DNA of 64,000 nucleotides from Gordonia prachuapensis (GCF_036350515.1 NZ_JAZDUE010000003.1:186001-250000), one strand, 5' to 3'. Positions 8,246-17,630 are shown, counted from the first letter of the stretch. Numbers and translations: made by a program. The notes: generated from the sequence alone by a model not told the origin.

Positions 8246-9031
8246 TCAGGCAGCCGTCGCCGACCACCGGCCGCCGGTGCGTCGGACCACCACATCGTGG
8301 TCGAAACACGCACTGATCGCGGTCGTGGTCAGCGTCTTGTCGACGGGCCCGGCGGCCACCACCTCGCCGTCGCGTAGCAGCATCGCGTGACTCGTGCTGG
8401 CCGGCAGATCCTCGAGATGATGCGTCACGAGCACACTCGCGAGTCCGGGAACCTCCGAACGGAGCAGGTCGATCCCGCTCAGGAGTTTCTCCCGCGCCGC
8501 GAGATCGAGGCCGGTGGCGGGCTCGTCGAGCAGCAACAGCGCGGGCCGCGGCATGAGCGCCCGGGCGATCAGGGTGCGCCCACGCTCGCCCTGGCTCATC
8601 ACCGGCCAGACCGAGTCACGCCGCGCGGTCATCCCCAGCAGATCGAGCAACTCGTCGGCGTGGCGGTGCTCATCGGCGGTGTAGCGATGGCGACGGTCGA
8701 GTTCGGGGGTGTTGGTGAGTCCGGTGAGCACCACCTCGTGCGCCGTGAGCGGGATGTCGATGCGCCACCGCGGGTCGACGTGACCGACGTGTGTGCGGAG
8801 TTCCCGCATGTCGACCCGTCCCAGCCGTCTGCCCAGCACGTCGATGGTGCCGGTGGTGGGGTGGCCGCGGGCGCCCAGGATCGTCATCAATGTCGATTTC
8901 CCGGCGCCGTTGGGGCCGAGCAGCGCCCAGTGCTCTCCGCCGACGACCCGCAGATTCACGTCGCGCAGAAGGGACCGGCCGCTGCGGACCACGTGGATGT
9001 CCCGGGCGTCGAGGAGCGTGTCTGCGGGCAC
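8246..9031 (-). CDS. ABC transporter ATP-binding protein
   Basis: A 261-residue ATPase subunit. The Walker A GPNGAGKST is at 39-47, the signature MSQGE at 145-149, and Walker B LLLLDE at 165-170, followed by a PATGLD D-loop and a switch His (THH) further on. No membrane or substrate-binding partner is adjacent, so the substrate cannot be assigned. The GTG at 9031 is chosen because the frame upstream to 9154 codes for an atypical Arg/Pro-rich stretch; no strong ribosome site was seen for either start. It is followed by convergent upp. Confidence 0.8.
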   Translation of the reverse strand: MPADTLLDARDIHVVRSGRSLLRDVNLRVVGGEHWALLGPNGAGKSTLMTILGARGHPTTGTIDVLGRRLGRVDMRELRTHVGHVDPRWRIDIPLTAHEVVLTGLTNTPELDRRHRYTADEHRHADELLDLLGMTARRDSVWPVMSQGERGRTLIARALMPRPALLLLDEPATGLDLAAREKLLSGIDLLRSEVPGLASVLVTHHLEDLPASTSHAMLLRDGEVVAAGPVDKTLTTTAISACFDHDVVVRRTGGRWSATAA

Positions 9032-9083
9032 GTGACAACGGTAGCCATCGCCCGTGCGCCGACCCAGGCGGGTCGTCGCCGCG

Positions 9084-10697
9084 TCAGCCGGGCAGCGCGG
9101 CGAGGACGTCGTCGGCCAGCGAATCCAGTCGTTCGGTCGTGGCCGCGACATCACCGACCCCCGGAGGGGCGACGAGTTCCAGGTAGTACTTGAGTTTCGG
9201 CTCGGTGCCCGACGGCCGCGCGATCACGCGCAGGCGGATCGCGTCCTCACCGGCGGTGCCCGACAGCATGATCGCGTCCGTTCGGAGCCCGTCGTCGCGG
9301 TCGGCGAGGTCGTCGGCGGCCACGGCAATCCCGGCGAGCGAGGTCGGCGGTGAGTCGCGCATCGTCGCCATGATCTCGGCGATACGCCCCAGGTCGGTCA
9401 CCCGCACCGACCGCTGGGCGGTGACGTGCACACCGTGTTCGACGGCGAGTTCGTGGAGAGCAGCGGCCAGATCCGACCCGGCCGCGACCTGTCGGTGGGT
9501 GAGCAGAGCCGCGACGACTGCGGCGCCGATGCCGTCCTTGTCGCGGACCGCGACCGGGTCGACGCAGTGGCCGATCGCCTCCTCGTACGCATAGACCAGC
9601 GGCTCCCCGGCACGGACCAGCCATTTGAATCCGGTCAGGGTCCGGACGTGCCGGGCGCCCGCGGCATCGGCGACCGCGGCGAGCATCGAACCCGACACGA
9701 TCGTGCTGGCGACCACCGGGTCGTCGACCGTGGCAGCGTCGAGGAGATACCGGCCGAGCAGGGCGCCGGTCTCGTCTCCGGTCAGCATCCGCCAGGTGCC
9801 GTGGACCCGGGCGCCGACCGCACACCGGTCGGCGTCGGGATCGAGCGCGAGCGCGACGTCGGCGTCGACGCGGTCGGCCAGCGCGAGCAGCCGATCGGCT
9901 GCACCCGGCTCCTCCGGGTTCGGGAATGCAACCGTGGGGAAATCCGGGTCGGGTGCGAACTGCTCGGCCACGACGTGGATGTCGGTGAATCCGGCCCGTT
10001 CCAGGGCGGCGACGGCCAGCGCGCCGCCGACACCGTGCATCGGCGTGAGGGCCACCCGTACCGACGACCGAACCCGGCCGAAGCGGGCGGTCAGCCGCCC
10101 GAGATAGCGGTCCGCGTTCGCCAGTGCCCGTGTGTCGGGCGAAACCGGTTGGCGGGCAACGGTGTCTGCCGGCGGCGCGGTGGCGTTGAGGTCTTCGATC
10201 TCGTGGTCCGCGGGTGGGATGAGTTGTGCTCCGCCGGCCACGTACACCTTGTATCCGTTGTCGCCGGGCGGATTGTGGGAGGCGGTGACCGCGACCGCGG
10301 CCGCTGCACCGAGGTCACGGCACGCGAAGGCGATCAGCGGCGTGGGGGTGGTGCCCGGCAGCCGAATGACGTCGAACCCCGCTGCGGCCAGGATCTCCGC
10401 GGCGGCGTCGGCGAACCGCGCCGAGCCGTGCCGCGCGTCGCGGCCGACCACGACCGCGGCGCCGCCGTACCCGCGGTCGGCGAGCCAGCGGCCGAGGGCA
10501 TGTGTGGTGCGCGTGACGACCGCCACGTTCATGCCGTTCGGTCCTGCCCGGACCGGGCCGCGCAATCCTGCGGTGCCGAAGTGCAGTGTGCCGGAGAACC
10601 TTTCGTCGAGTTCGTCCGGCGTGAGGTTGGTGAGCTCCGCCCGGTCGTGCGGGTCGGGGTCGGCGGCGACCCACTCGTGCGGATCGATGGCCGTCAT
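9084..10697 (-). CDS. pmmB: Phosphomannomutase/phosphoglucomutase family protein
   Basis: A 537-residue alpha-D-phosphohexomutase that moves phosphate between C1 and C6 of a hexose (or C1 and C5 of a pentose). The phosphoserine loop TASHNPPGDNGYK has the active Ser at 140, the Mg loop DPDADR is at 286-291, the sugar loop is YAYEEAIGH, and the phosphate loop is RPSGTEPKLKYY. The length fits the PgcA/PmmB group more than short ManB. It is 7 bases downstream of the purine nucleoside phosphorylase gene, so conversion of ribose-1-phosphate to ribose-5-phosphate is an attractive role; this is inferred from context. Confidence 0.88.
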   Translation of the reverse strand: MTAIDPHEWVAADPDPHDRAELTNLTPDELDERFSGTLHFGTAGLRGPVRAGPNGMNVAVVTRTTHALGRWLADRGYGGAAVVVGRDARHGSARFADAAAEILAAAGFDVIRLPGTTPTPLIAFACRDLGAAAAVAVTASHNPPGDNGYKVYVAGGAQLIPPADHEIEDLNATAPPADTVARQPVSPDTRALANADRYLGRLTARFGRVRSSVRVALTPMHGVGGALAVAALERAGFTDIHVVAEQFAPDPDFPTVAFPNPEEPGAADRLLALADRVDADVALALDPDADRCAVGARVHGTWRMLTGDETGALLGRYLLDAATVDDPVVASTIVSGSMLAAVADAAGARHVRTLTGFKWLVRAGEPLVYAYEEAIGHCVDPVAVRDKDGIGAAVVAALLTHRQVAAGSDLAAALHELAVEHGVHVTAQRSVRVTDLGRIAEIMATMRDSPPTSLAGIAVAADDLADRDDGLRTDAIMLSGTAGEDAIRLRVIARPSGTEPKLKYYLELVAPPGVGDVAATTERLDSLADDVLAALPG

Positions 10698-10704
10698 AGC
10701 GGCA

Positions 10705-11508
10705 TCACAGCTCGGCGACGATCGACGCGAGCAGCTCACCCATCCGGGTGGCGGACGCGCGGCCCACCTCGAGGACCTCGGTGTGGCTGAGCGGTTCGCC
10801 GGTGATCCCCGCGGCGAGGTTGGTCACCAGCGACATACCGAGGACGTCGAGGCCGGCGGCGCGGGCGGCGATCGTCTCGTGCACGGTGGACATGCCGACC
10901 AGGTCGGCGCCGAGGGTACGCAGCATGCGGATCTCGGCGGGCGTCTCGTAATGCGGTCCGGGCAACCCGGCGTAGACGCCTTCGGCCAGCGTCGGATCGG
11001 TGCGGCGGGCGATGCCGCGCAATCGCGGTGAATACGCGTCGACGAGGTCGACGAACTGTGCCCCCGCCAGCGGCGACCGGGCGGTGAGGTTCAGGTGGTC
11101 GGCGATGAGCACGGGCTGGCCCACCGACATGTCCTCGCGGAGGCCACCGGCGGCGTTGGTGAGCACGATGGTGTGGGCGCCGGCGGCGGCCGCAGTGCGC
11201 ACCGGATGCACCACCCGGGCCAGAGCGTGGCCCTCGTAGGCGTGGATACGCCCCAACAGAATCAGGACACGACGATCGCCGAGACGGACCGAGTGGACCA
11301 TGCCGCCGTGCCCGGCCGCCTTCGGCGGGGTGAAGCCCGGCAGAGCCGCCATCGCCACGCTGGCGATCGGGGTGCCGAAGGCCGCGGCGGCGGGCGCCCA
11401 TCCCGAACCCAGCACCACCACGACGTCGTGGGCGGCGCAGTCGGTCTCGGCGGCGATGGTCGCGGCCGCCGCGATCGCAGCGGCATCGGCGTCGGCGGTG
11501 GGGTCCAT
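10705..11508 (-). CDS. deoD: Purine nucleoside phosphorylase
   Basis: A 267-residue trimeric-type PNP that splits inosine and guanosine into the base and ribose-1-phosphate. LGSGW (33-37) forms the phosphate site, and TNAAGG (117-122) and the later MSTVHE segment are family landmarks. The frame is open to 11907, but the ATG at 11508 gives the normal length. It is followed 7 bases later by the phosphohexomutase gene, forming a salvage operon that would process the products of add (inosine). Hypoxanthine and guanine released here could feed the purine catabolic genes further right. Confidence 0.93.
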   Translation of the reverse strand: MDPTADADAAAIAAAATIAAETDCAAHDVVVVLGSGWAPAAAAFGTPIASVAMAALPGFTPPKAAGHGGMVHSVRLGDRRVLILLGRIHAYEGHALARVVHPVRTAAAAGAHTIVLTNAAGGLREDMSVGQPVLIADHLNLTARSPLAGAQFVDLVDAYSPRLRGIARRTDPTLAEGVYAGLPGPHYETPAEIRMLRTLGADLVGMSTVHETIAARAAGLDVLGMSLVTNLAAGITGEPLSHTEVLEVGRASATRMGELLASIVAEL

Positions 11509-11544
11509 GGGCCCAACCCTAGTGCCCGGCGATAAAGTCCCTAC

Positions 11545-12243
11545 ATGCCGTTTCTCCGTTCTGCAGGCGCCGTCACCGAGCTCTACCTCGGAACCGAGGG
11601 CGTGGAACTCGACGAGTCGAATCCCGAGAACCGCTTCGGGCCGGGATGGATCGCCTCCGTCGACGACCTGCTCGACCAGGTCGCCGCGGGACCGCTGACC
11701 CCGCTCGTCATCACGGCGACGGGCAAGTTCTTCACCAACGGCCTCGACACCGACCACATCGCGAGCAGCCCGAAGGGGCTGCCCGCCTATCTCGACAGCG
11801 TGCACGCCCTGTATCGCAAGGTGCTCACCCTGCCGGTCCCCACCGTCGCCGCGATCAACGGGCACGCGTTCGGAGCGGGAGCGATGTTCGCGCTGTGTGC
11901 CGATCACCGCATCATGCGGACGGGTCGAGGCTTCTGGTCGCTACCCGAGGCGGCACTGGGCATGCCGTTCCCGCTGGGGATGAGCTCGCTGATCCGGACC
12001 CGCCTCGACGACGCGGTGGCCACCGAGGCGATGCTGACCGCCAAGCGCTACACCGCCGAAGAGGCGCTCGAGAAGCGGATCGTCGAGGAGATCGTCGACG
12101 TGGACTCGCTGCTCGAGCGTGCCCGCGCCGTGGCCGCCGAACGCGCCCCGCTGGCCGGGCCGAACCTGGCCGAGATCAAGCGCAACCTGCGCCAGCCGCT
12201 GATCGCCGACCTCGACATCGCGTATCCGCGGACGGTGTTGTGA
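11545..12243 (+). CDS. Enoyl-CoA hydratase/isomerase family protein
   Basis: A 232-residue crotonase-fold protein. The oxyanion-hole segments are ATGKFFTNGLDTDHI near residues 53-67 and INGHAFGAGAMFALCADHR near 103-121. The usual catalytic Glu pair of enoyl-CoA hydratases is not obvious, so it may be an isomerase or act on another acyl-CoA. It is divergent from deoD by 36 bases and 10 bases upstream of the amidohydrolase gene, with which it is probably co-transcribed. The substrate is unknown. Confidence 0.8.
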   Translation: MPFLRSAGAVTELYLGTEGVELDESNPENRFGPGWIASVDDLLDQVAAGPLTPLVITATGKFFTNGLDTDHIASSPKGLPAYLDSVHALYRKVLTLPVPTVAAINGHAFGAGAMFALCADHRIMRTGRGFWSLPEAALGMPFPLGMSSLIRTRLDDAVATEAMLTAKRYTAEEALEKRIVEEIVDVDSLLERARAVAAERAPLAGPNLAEIKRNLRQPLIADLDIAYPRTVL

Positions 12244-12253
12244 GGCACGTCCG

Positions 12254-13447
12254 ATGGCAGTGAGTGAACGCGAGATCCGGCCGGCCGCACCGCGCGACGT
12301 CATCGATGCGTGGTGGGCGGCGCATGGCCAGGACGTGGTGCGGTGGCGTCGTCAGATCCACGCCCACCCGGAACTGTCACGCCAGGAGGTCAACACCACC
12401 GAGCTGGTGATGTCGGAGCTGAGTGCGGCCGGTCTGGCACCGCGCCGGCTGCCGTTGGGCACGGGAGTGGTCTGCGACATCGGCGGTGACGACCGACCGC
12501 GGATCGCGTTGCGCGCGGACATGGATGCGCTACCGATCACCGAGCACACCGGACTGTCGTTCAGTTCGTCGGTGGAAGGCGTCTCCCACGCCTGCGGCCA
12601 CGATGCGCACACCGCCATGCTCATCGGCGTCGCCAAGCTGCTGGCCTCGGTCGACGAGTTGCCCGTCGGTGTCCGGTTGATCTTCCAGGCGGCCGAAGAG
12701 GTCATGCCTGGCGGCGCGCTCGACGCGGTCGCGGCCGGCGTGATGGGCGGCGTCGGCCGGATCTACGCGCTGCACTGCGATCCCAAACTGCCGGTGGGCT
12801 CGGTGGGTCTGCGCTCAGGTGCGCTCACGTCGGCGGCCGACCACATCGATCTGGCACTGCATTCGCCCGGCGGTCACACGTCGCGGCCTCATCTCACCGG
12901 CGACCTCGTCTATGCGATGGGCACTGTCATCACCGGTCTCCCGGGAATTCTGTCTCGGCGCCTGGACCCACGTTCGGGCACCGTGATGGTATGGGGCGCG
13001 GCGAATGCCGGCAGCGCACCGAATGCCATCCCGCAGGACGGTCGGCTGCTGGGCACAGTCCGCACCGGTGATCATTCGACGTGGGCGGAGCTCGAACCGT
13101 TGGTGCGCAGCGTGATCGGCGAGCTGCTCGCACCGCTCGGCGTGCGCTACGACCTGTCGTACTTCCGCGGGGTTCCGCCGGTGGTCAACGACGAGCGCGC
13201 GGTGGCGACGATGCGGGCCGCGGTGGCGCAGATCGGTCCCAACGCGGTCGCCGACACGCCCCAGTCACCGGGCGGGGAGGACTTCTCCTGGTATCTCGAA
13301 CACGTGCCCGGGGCGATGGGTCGCCTGGGCGTGTGGGACGGGATCGCGCCGCGCGTGGATCTGCACCAGCCGAATTTCGATCTCGACGAACGGGCACTGG
13401 AGGTCGGCGTGCGTACGCTCGCAGGCATCGCCCTGGCCGACGACTGA
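12254..13447 (+). CDS. M20 family metal-dependent amidohydrolase (AmiA/AmiB type)
   Basis: A 397-residue M20D peptidase-family protein related to hippurate hydrolase and N-acyl-amino-acid amidohydrolases. Metal ligands are in SHACGHDAHT (C114, H116) and AAEE (E148/E149), with the lid domain at about 190-300 and a late GGEDFSWYL segment containing the last catalytic residue region. It occupies the place of amiA1/amiB1 in the mycobacterial order, where two paralogues occur; here there is only one. It probably removes acyl or aminobenzoyl groups from amino acids, but the substrate is not fixed by sequence. It ends 12 bases from a convergent gene. Confidence 0.87.
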   Translation: MAVSEREIRPAAPRDVIDAWWAAHGQDVVRWRRQIHAHPELSRQEVNTTELVMSELSAAGLAPRRLPLGTGVVCDIGGDDRPRIALRADMDALPITEHTGLSFSSSVEGVSHACGHDAHTAMLIGVAKLLASVDELPVGVRLIFQAAEEVMPGGALDAVAAGVMGGVGRIYALHCDPKLPVGSVGLRSGALTSAADHIDLALHSPGGHTSRPHLTGDLVYAMGTVITGLPGILSRRLDPRSGTVMVWGAANAGSAPNAIPQDGRLLGTVRTGDHSTWAELEPLVRSVIGELLAPLGVRYDLSYFRGVPPVVNDERAVATMRAAVAQIGPNAVADTPQSPGGEDFSWYLEHVPGAMGRLGVWDGIAPRVDLHQPNFDLDERALEVGVRTLAGIALADD

Positions 13448-13459
13448 GGTACGCCGCCG

Positions 13460-13942
13460 CTACGGTTCGACCGGCCCCGGTCCCGGCCCGACGTTACGGG
13501 ACTCGCGTAGCCGCAGGTCCTGCACGTAGTCGGCAGGCGCTCCGGCGATCTCCGCGGCCTCGGCCATGACCCCGAGGTAGCGCGCCGAGGGCAGTCCACC
13601 CTCGTATGCGTCGAGCACATACAACCAGGCGAGGACCGGTCCGTCCGCGGTGTCGACCCGCACCCGCAGCTTCACGTGGATGCCGAGTTCGGATCCCTCC
13701 CACCGGTCGAGGTTCTCCTCGTCCTCCGAAGTCACGTCGTAGAGGACGACGAACACCTTCGCATCGGGGTCCTCACGATCCTCGGTCACGGTCGCGAGCG
13801 AGCCCTCCCAGCCGATGTCGCCGCCCCCGAACGTCAGCCGCCACCCGTTCAGCCACCCGGTGCCTGCCATCGGCGAGTGAGGGGCCCGTTCGGCCATCTG
13901 CTCGGGATGCATGTTGGACCCGTAGGCTGCGTAGATGGGCAT
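13460..13942 (-). CDS. Gamma-glutamylcyclotransferase-like (AIG2 family) protein, Rv3304-type
   Basis: A 160-residue protein with the AIG2/GGCT N-terminal signature YAAYGSNM (4-11), which forms the substrate-binding loop. Proteins of this fold cyclise gamma-glutamyl groups, but many bacterial members are uncharacterised. The ATG at 13942 precedes the signature directly; the 24 extra residues upstream lack support. It matches by position the conserved gene between ami and lpdA in mycobacteria. It is cytosolic, with no signal peptide. Confidence 0.75.
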   Translation of the reverse strand: MPIYAAYGSNMHPEQMAERAPHSPMAGTGWLNGWRLTFGGGDIGWEGSLATVTEDREDPDAKVFVVLYDVTSEDEENLDRWEGSELGIHVKLRVRVDTADGPVLAWLYVLDAYEGGLPSARYLGVMAEAAEIAGAPADYVQDLRLRESRNVGPGPGPVEP

Positions 13943-14086
13943 GTATGCCTCTGACCTGCACTTTCTCGTCTCACCGGTCGTGGCGCCAGCACATGGGGAT
14001 CGCTGGGGTTCCACATTCCCGATAGATCGTATTACGCCGAGCGGTAGATCACGTCGGGCAGCGCGCGGTGTCCACCGGCCGCGGAT

Positions 14087-14455
14087 TCAGCGCGGAGCGG
14101 TCGGCGCCGAGCTGCTCGGCCAGTGCTGCGGGCACAGGTGCCGGACGGTGATGAGGAGGACCTGGTCGATTCCGGCCGGATGGGCTGCTGGTGAACCGGC
14201 GACCACGTCGGCGATGAAGCCACGTACGCGCTCTGGTGGTGACCCGCCGTCGACCATGTCACACACCTGCCGGCCGAAGTAGATGGAGCGAGGTGGGTGG
14301 TCGATCGGGAAGCCTTGGGACGTCAGTTCGCGAACGTAGTTGGTGTCGGCCTGCACGACCTGCGGATCGGCCGCCCCGTCGGGCGCGTCATGGCTCTGGT
14401 CCCCGCAGGCGCCGAGGATCAGGACGACAAGGAAAGCGCACCCGAGGACGCGCAT
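14087..14455 (-). CDS. DUF732-like lipoprotein
   Basis: A 122-residue putative lipoprotein. The N-terminus is a hydrophobic signal with lipobox LGAC, putting the lipidated Cys at 17. The mature part has the pattern of DUF732 proteins, with Tyr, a conserved RQVCDMV segment and helical repeats, and a likely disulfide with the late LCPQHW Cys. Such proteins sit on the outer face of the membrane in mycobacteria and have no established function. It is divergent from lpdA with about 110 bases between the starts. Confidence 0.7.
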   Translation of the reverse strand: MRVLGCAFLVVLILGACGDQSHDAPDGAADPQVVQADTNYVRELTSQGFPIDHPPRSIYFGRQVCDMVDGGSPPERVRGFIADVVAGSPAAHPAGIDQVLLITVRHLCPQHWPSSSAPTAPR

Positions 14456-14565
14456 CCATCGAGTGTAGGTCGCGACCGTCGTCGCCGATGCGGAGTCGAC
14501 CAAGTCGCTCGCGGTCGCGGGGACTAGGTTGGGAGGCGGCACGGACGCGGCGACCAGGAGGACTT

Positions 14566-15969
14566 GTGACCAAGATCGTGATCATCGGCGGCGGGCCGGC
14601 GGGGTACGAGGCCGCATTGGCGGCGGCGGCCTACGGCGCCGACATCACGGTGATCGACTCCGATGGGGTCGGCGGCGCGTGTGTGTTGTGGGACTGTGTG
14701 CCCTCCAAGACGTTCATCGCCTCGACCGGTGTCCGCACCGAGGTGCGGCGAGCGGTCGATCTGGGCATCAATCTGAGCACCGACGACGCGCTCGTCACGC
14801 TGCCGCAGATCCATCAGCGGGTGCGCGACCTGGCGTTCGCCCAGTCCGCCGACATCCGTTCGCGGCTGATGAGTGAGGGCGTGACGGTGGTGTCGGGTCG
14901 CGCCGAACTGGACGAGCGGCAGATCGGGGTGTCCACCCATGGGGTCATCGCGACGCTCGCCGACGGGTCGACCAAGCGTTACGAGGGTGATGTCGTGCTC
15001 GTGGCGACCGGTGCGTCACCGCGCATCCTGCCCGACGCCCAGCCCGACGGGGAGCGCATCCTCACGTGGCGTCAGCTCTACGACCTGCACGAACTGCCCG
15101 AGCACCTCGTCGTCATCGGCTCCGGTGTCACCGGAGCGGAGTTCGTGCACGCGTACACCGAGCTCGGGGTGAAGGTGACCCTGGTGTCCAGCCGCGACCG
15201 GGTCCTGCCGGGCGAGGACGAAGACGCGGCCCTCGTTCTCGAGGACGCCTTGGCCGAGCGCGGCGTCGAACTCATCAAGCATGCTCGTGCCGACAAGGTC
15301 GAGCGGCACGGCGATTCGGTGACAGCACATCTGGCGGACGGTCGTACCGTGACCGGGTCGCATGTACTGATGACGGTCGGCTCGGTGCCCAACACCGGTG
15401 AGCTGGGCCTCGATCGGGCCGGTGTCGAGGTGGATCGCGGCGGCTACATCACCGTCGACCGGGTGTCGCGGACATCGGTGCCGGGGATCTATGCCGCCGG
15501 CGACTGCACCGGGCTCCTGCCGCTCGCCTCGGTGGCGGCCATGCAGGGACGGATCGCGATGTACCACTCGCTGGGCGAGGGGGTCAGCCCGCTGAAGCTG
15601 AAAACCGTTGCCTCGGCGATCTTCACGCGTCCCGAGATCGCGACGGTCGGCGTCTCACAGAAGGCGATCGACAACGGCGACTACCCGGCCCGCACGGTGA
15701 TGCTGCCGCTGGCGACCAACCCGCGCGCGAAGATGAGCGGCCTGCGGCGCGGCTTCGTGAAGATCTTCTGCCGTCCGGCCACGGGGGTCGTCATCGGCGG
15801 GGTGGTGGTGGCGCCGACCGCGTCCGAGTTGATCCTGCCGCTCGCCCTGGCCGTGCAGAACAAGCTCACCGTGTCCGACCTGGCGCAGACGTTCTCGGTG
15901 TATCCGTCGCTGACCGGCTCGATCACCGAGGCCGCGCGCCAACTGGTCCGCCACGACGACCTCGACTGA
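14566..15969 (+). CDS. lpdA: Flavoprotein disulfide reductase / NAD(P)H quinone reductase LpdA
   Basis: A 467-residue FAD/NAD(P)-binding protein of the lipoamide dehydrogenase superfamily. The FAD motif GGGPAGYEAA is at 8-17 and the second FAD motif YAAGDCTGLLP is intact. C39 and C44 have the CxxxxC spacing of the redox-active disulfide (GGACVLWDCVPSK). The C-terminal His-Glu base is lost: the region reads FSVYPSLTGSITEAA where lipoamide dehydrogenases have HPT..E. This suggests a quinone reductase, as reported for mycobacterial LpdA, rather than a lipoamide dehydrogenase. GTG at 14566 follows AGGAGGA. The frame extends upstream only through the divergent lipoprotein gene. Confidence 0.88.
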   Translation: MTKIVIIGGGPAGYEAALAAAAYGADITVIDSDGVGGACVLWDCVPSKTFIASTGVRTEVRRAVDLGINLSTDDALVTLPQIHQRVRDLAFAQSADIRSRLMSEGVTVVSGRAELDERQIGVSTHGVIATLADGSTKRYEGDVVLVATGASPRILPDAQPDGERILTWRQLYDLHELPEHLVVIGSGVTGAEFVHAYTELGVKVTLVSSRDRVLPGEDEDAALVLEDALAERGVELIKHARADKVERHGDSVTAHLADGRTVTGSHVLMTVGSVPNTGELGLDRAGVEVDRGGYITVDRVSRTSVPGIYAAGDCTGLLPLASVAAMQGRIAMYHSLGEGVSPLKLKTVASAIFTRPEIATVGVSQKAIDNGDYPARTVMLPLATNPRAKMSGLRRGFVKIFCRPATGVVIGGVVVAPTASELILPLALAVQNKLTVSDLAQTFSVYPSLTGSITEAARQLVRHDDLD

Positions 15970-15989
15970 GCGGCGAGATCTCGCCCATC

Positions 15990-16049
15990 CGCGCACCCGG
16001 CTACCATCCGCGCACGTCGCACAGTGCGCGGATGGTGGCTGGGTGCGCG
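15990..16049. terminator. Bidirectional hairpin between convergent lpdA and glpK
   Basis: A 26-base arm (15990-16015) pairs with 16024-16049 over its whole length, with two positions that are G-U in RNA and an 8-base loop. There is no U-tract on either side. It is placed exactly between the stops of the two convergent genes and probably stops transcription in both directions. Confidence 0.75.
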
Positions 16050-16075
16050 TGTGGTGCAGGGCGTTCCGGGGCAGG

Positions 16076-17584
16076 TCAGGCGAGGTCGAGGCTGTGTTCG
16101 ACCGCGCGGTTCCAGCCCGCGTACAGGCCGTCGCGGGTGGCGGTATCCATCGCCGGCTCCCAGCGGCGGTCCTCGGCCCAGTTCTCCCGGATCTCGTCCT
16201 CGGACTCCCAGTAGCCCACCGCCAGGCCTGCGGCGTATGCGGCGCCGAGCGCGGTCGTCTCGTTGACCACGGGGCGCACCACCGGGACGTCGAGGATGTC
16301 GGCCTGGAACTGCATGAGTAGGTCGTTGACCACCATCCCGCCGTCGACCTTGAGCGTCGACAACTCGACACCCGAGTCGGCCTGCATCGCCTCGATCACC
16401 TCGCGGGTCTGGAAGGCGCTGGCCTCCAACGCCGCCCGCGCGAGATGCCCCTTGTCGACGAACCGCGTCAGCCCGACGATGACGCCGCGCGCGTCGGGCC
16501 GCCAGCGCGGGGCGAACAGCCCGGAGAAGGCCGGCACGAAATAGGCGCCACCGTTGTCGTCGACAGACGCCGCGAGCGCCTCGATGTCGGCGGCCTGGGA
16601 GATCAGCCCGAGGTTGTCACGCAGCCATTGCACGAGTGACCCGGTCACCGCGATCGAGCCCTCGAGAGCGTACCGCGGGGCCTGGTCGCCGATGCGGTAG
16701 CAGACGGTCGTCAACAGCCCGTGTTGGCTGAACACCGGCTCGGTGCCCGTGTTCAGCAGCAGGAAATTGCCTGTTCCATAAGTGTTCTTGGCCTCGCCGG
16801 GATCGAGACATGCCTGACCGAAGGTCGCGGCCTGCTGATCGCCGAGGATGCCGGCCAGCGGGACCCCGGGCAGCGACCCGTGCTCACGCAACGGGCCGTA
16901 GACCTCCGACGAACTCCTGATCTCGGGCAGCAGCGACGTCGGCACACCCATCTCGGCACAGATCTGTTCATCCCAGGCCAGGGTGCGCAGATCCATCAAC
17001 ATGGTGCGCGACGCATTGGTGACGTCGGTGATGTGCAGGCCGCCGTCACGCCCGCCGGTCATGTTCCACGTGGTCCACGAATCCATTGTGCCGAAACACA
17101 GTTCGCCGGCCTCGGCGCGCTCGCGGGCCCCGTCGACGTTGTCGAGCAGCCACCGGATCTTCGGGCCGGCGAAGTAGGTGGACAGCGGCAGTCCGGTGCG
17201 GTCGCGGTATCGGTCGACGCCGACGTCCCCGGCCAGTTCGGTGCACAGGTCGTTGGTACGGGTGTCCTGCCAGACGATGGCATTGTGGATCGGTTCGCCC
17301 GTCGCGCGATCCCAGATGAGAGTTGTCTCACGTTGGTTGGTGAGACCGCAGGCGGCGATGTCGCCGTACTTGAGGTCCGCCGACGCCAACGCGGCCGCCA
17401 CCACCCGACGGGTGTTGCGCCAGATCTCCGATGCGTCGTGCTCCACCCAGCCGGCCTGCGGAAACACCTGTCGATGCTCGATCTGCTCGCTGCTGACCAC
17501 CCGTCCGCGGCGGTCGAAGACCATCGCTCGGGTGGAGGTGGTGCCCTGGTCGACGGCGGCGACGAAAGTGTTTGCGCTACCCAC
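16076..17584 (-). CDS. glpK: Glycerol kinase
   Basis: A 502-residue FGGY kinase that phosphorylates glycerol to glycerol-3-phosphate. The N-terminal phosphate loop is VDQGTTSTRAM, and NTYGTGNFLLLNTG and the C-terminal DGGMVVNDLLMQFQAD segments are family signatures. The GTG at 17584 is preferred; a TTG 13 codons upstream (17623) is also in frame, and neither has a clear ribosome site. It is divergent from glpD, so the two genes share a 54-base promoter region and together carry glycerol to dihydroxyacetone phosphate. Confidence 0.93.
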   Translation of the reverse strand: MGSANTFVAAVDQGTTSTRAMVFDRRGRVVSSEQIEHRQVFPQAGWVEHDASEIWRNTRRVVAAALASADLKYGDIAACGLTNQRETTLIWDRATGEPIHNAIVWQDTRTNDLCTELAGDVGVDRYRDRTGLPLSTYFAGPKIRWLLDNVDGARERAEAGELCFGTMDSWTTWNMTGGRDGGLHITDVTNASRTMLMDLRTLAWDEQICAEMGVPTSLLPEIRSSSEVYGPLREHGSLPGVPLAGILGDQQAATFGQACLDPGEAKNTYGTGNFLLLNTGTEPVFSQHGLLTTVCYRIGDQAPRYALEGSIAVTGSLVQWLRDNLGLISQAADIEALAASVDDNGGAYFVPAFSGLFAPRWRPDARGVIVGLTRFVDKGHLARAALEASAFQTREVIEAMQADSGVELSTLKVDGGMVVNDLLMQFQADILDVPVVRPVVNETTALGAAYAAGLAVGYWESEDEIRENWAEDRRWEPAMDTATRDGLYAGWNRAVEHSLDLA

Positions 17585-17624
17585 GCCGCCAGTGTCGCAC
17601 GCGGTGGCATCGGACGAGATCAAT

Positions 17625-17630
17625 TACGCT
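17625..17630 (+). promoter_or_regulatory. Possible -10 element for leaderless glpD
   Basis: TACGCT fits the actinobacterial TAnnnT -10 pattern and ends 8 bases before the glpD ATG. No Shine-Dalgarno sequence precedes the start. This spacing would place the first transcribed base at or next to the ATG, giving a leaderless mRNA. Confidence 0.3.

Noticed and set aside
14032..14262. Small minus-strand gene next to the DUF732-like lipoprotein
   Set aside because: It overlaps the lipoprotein in another frame and has no signal, start site or domain.
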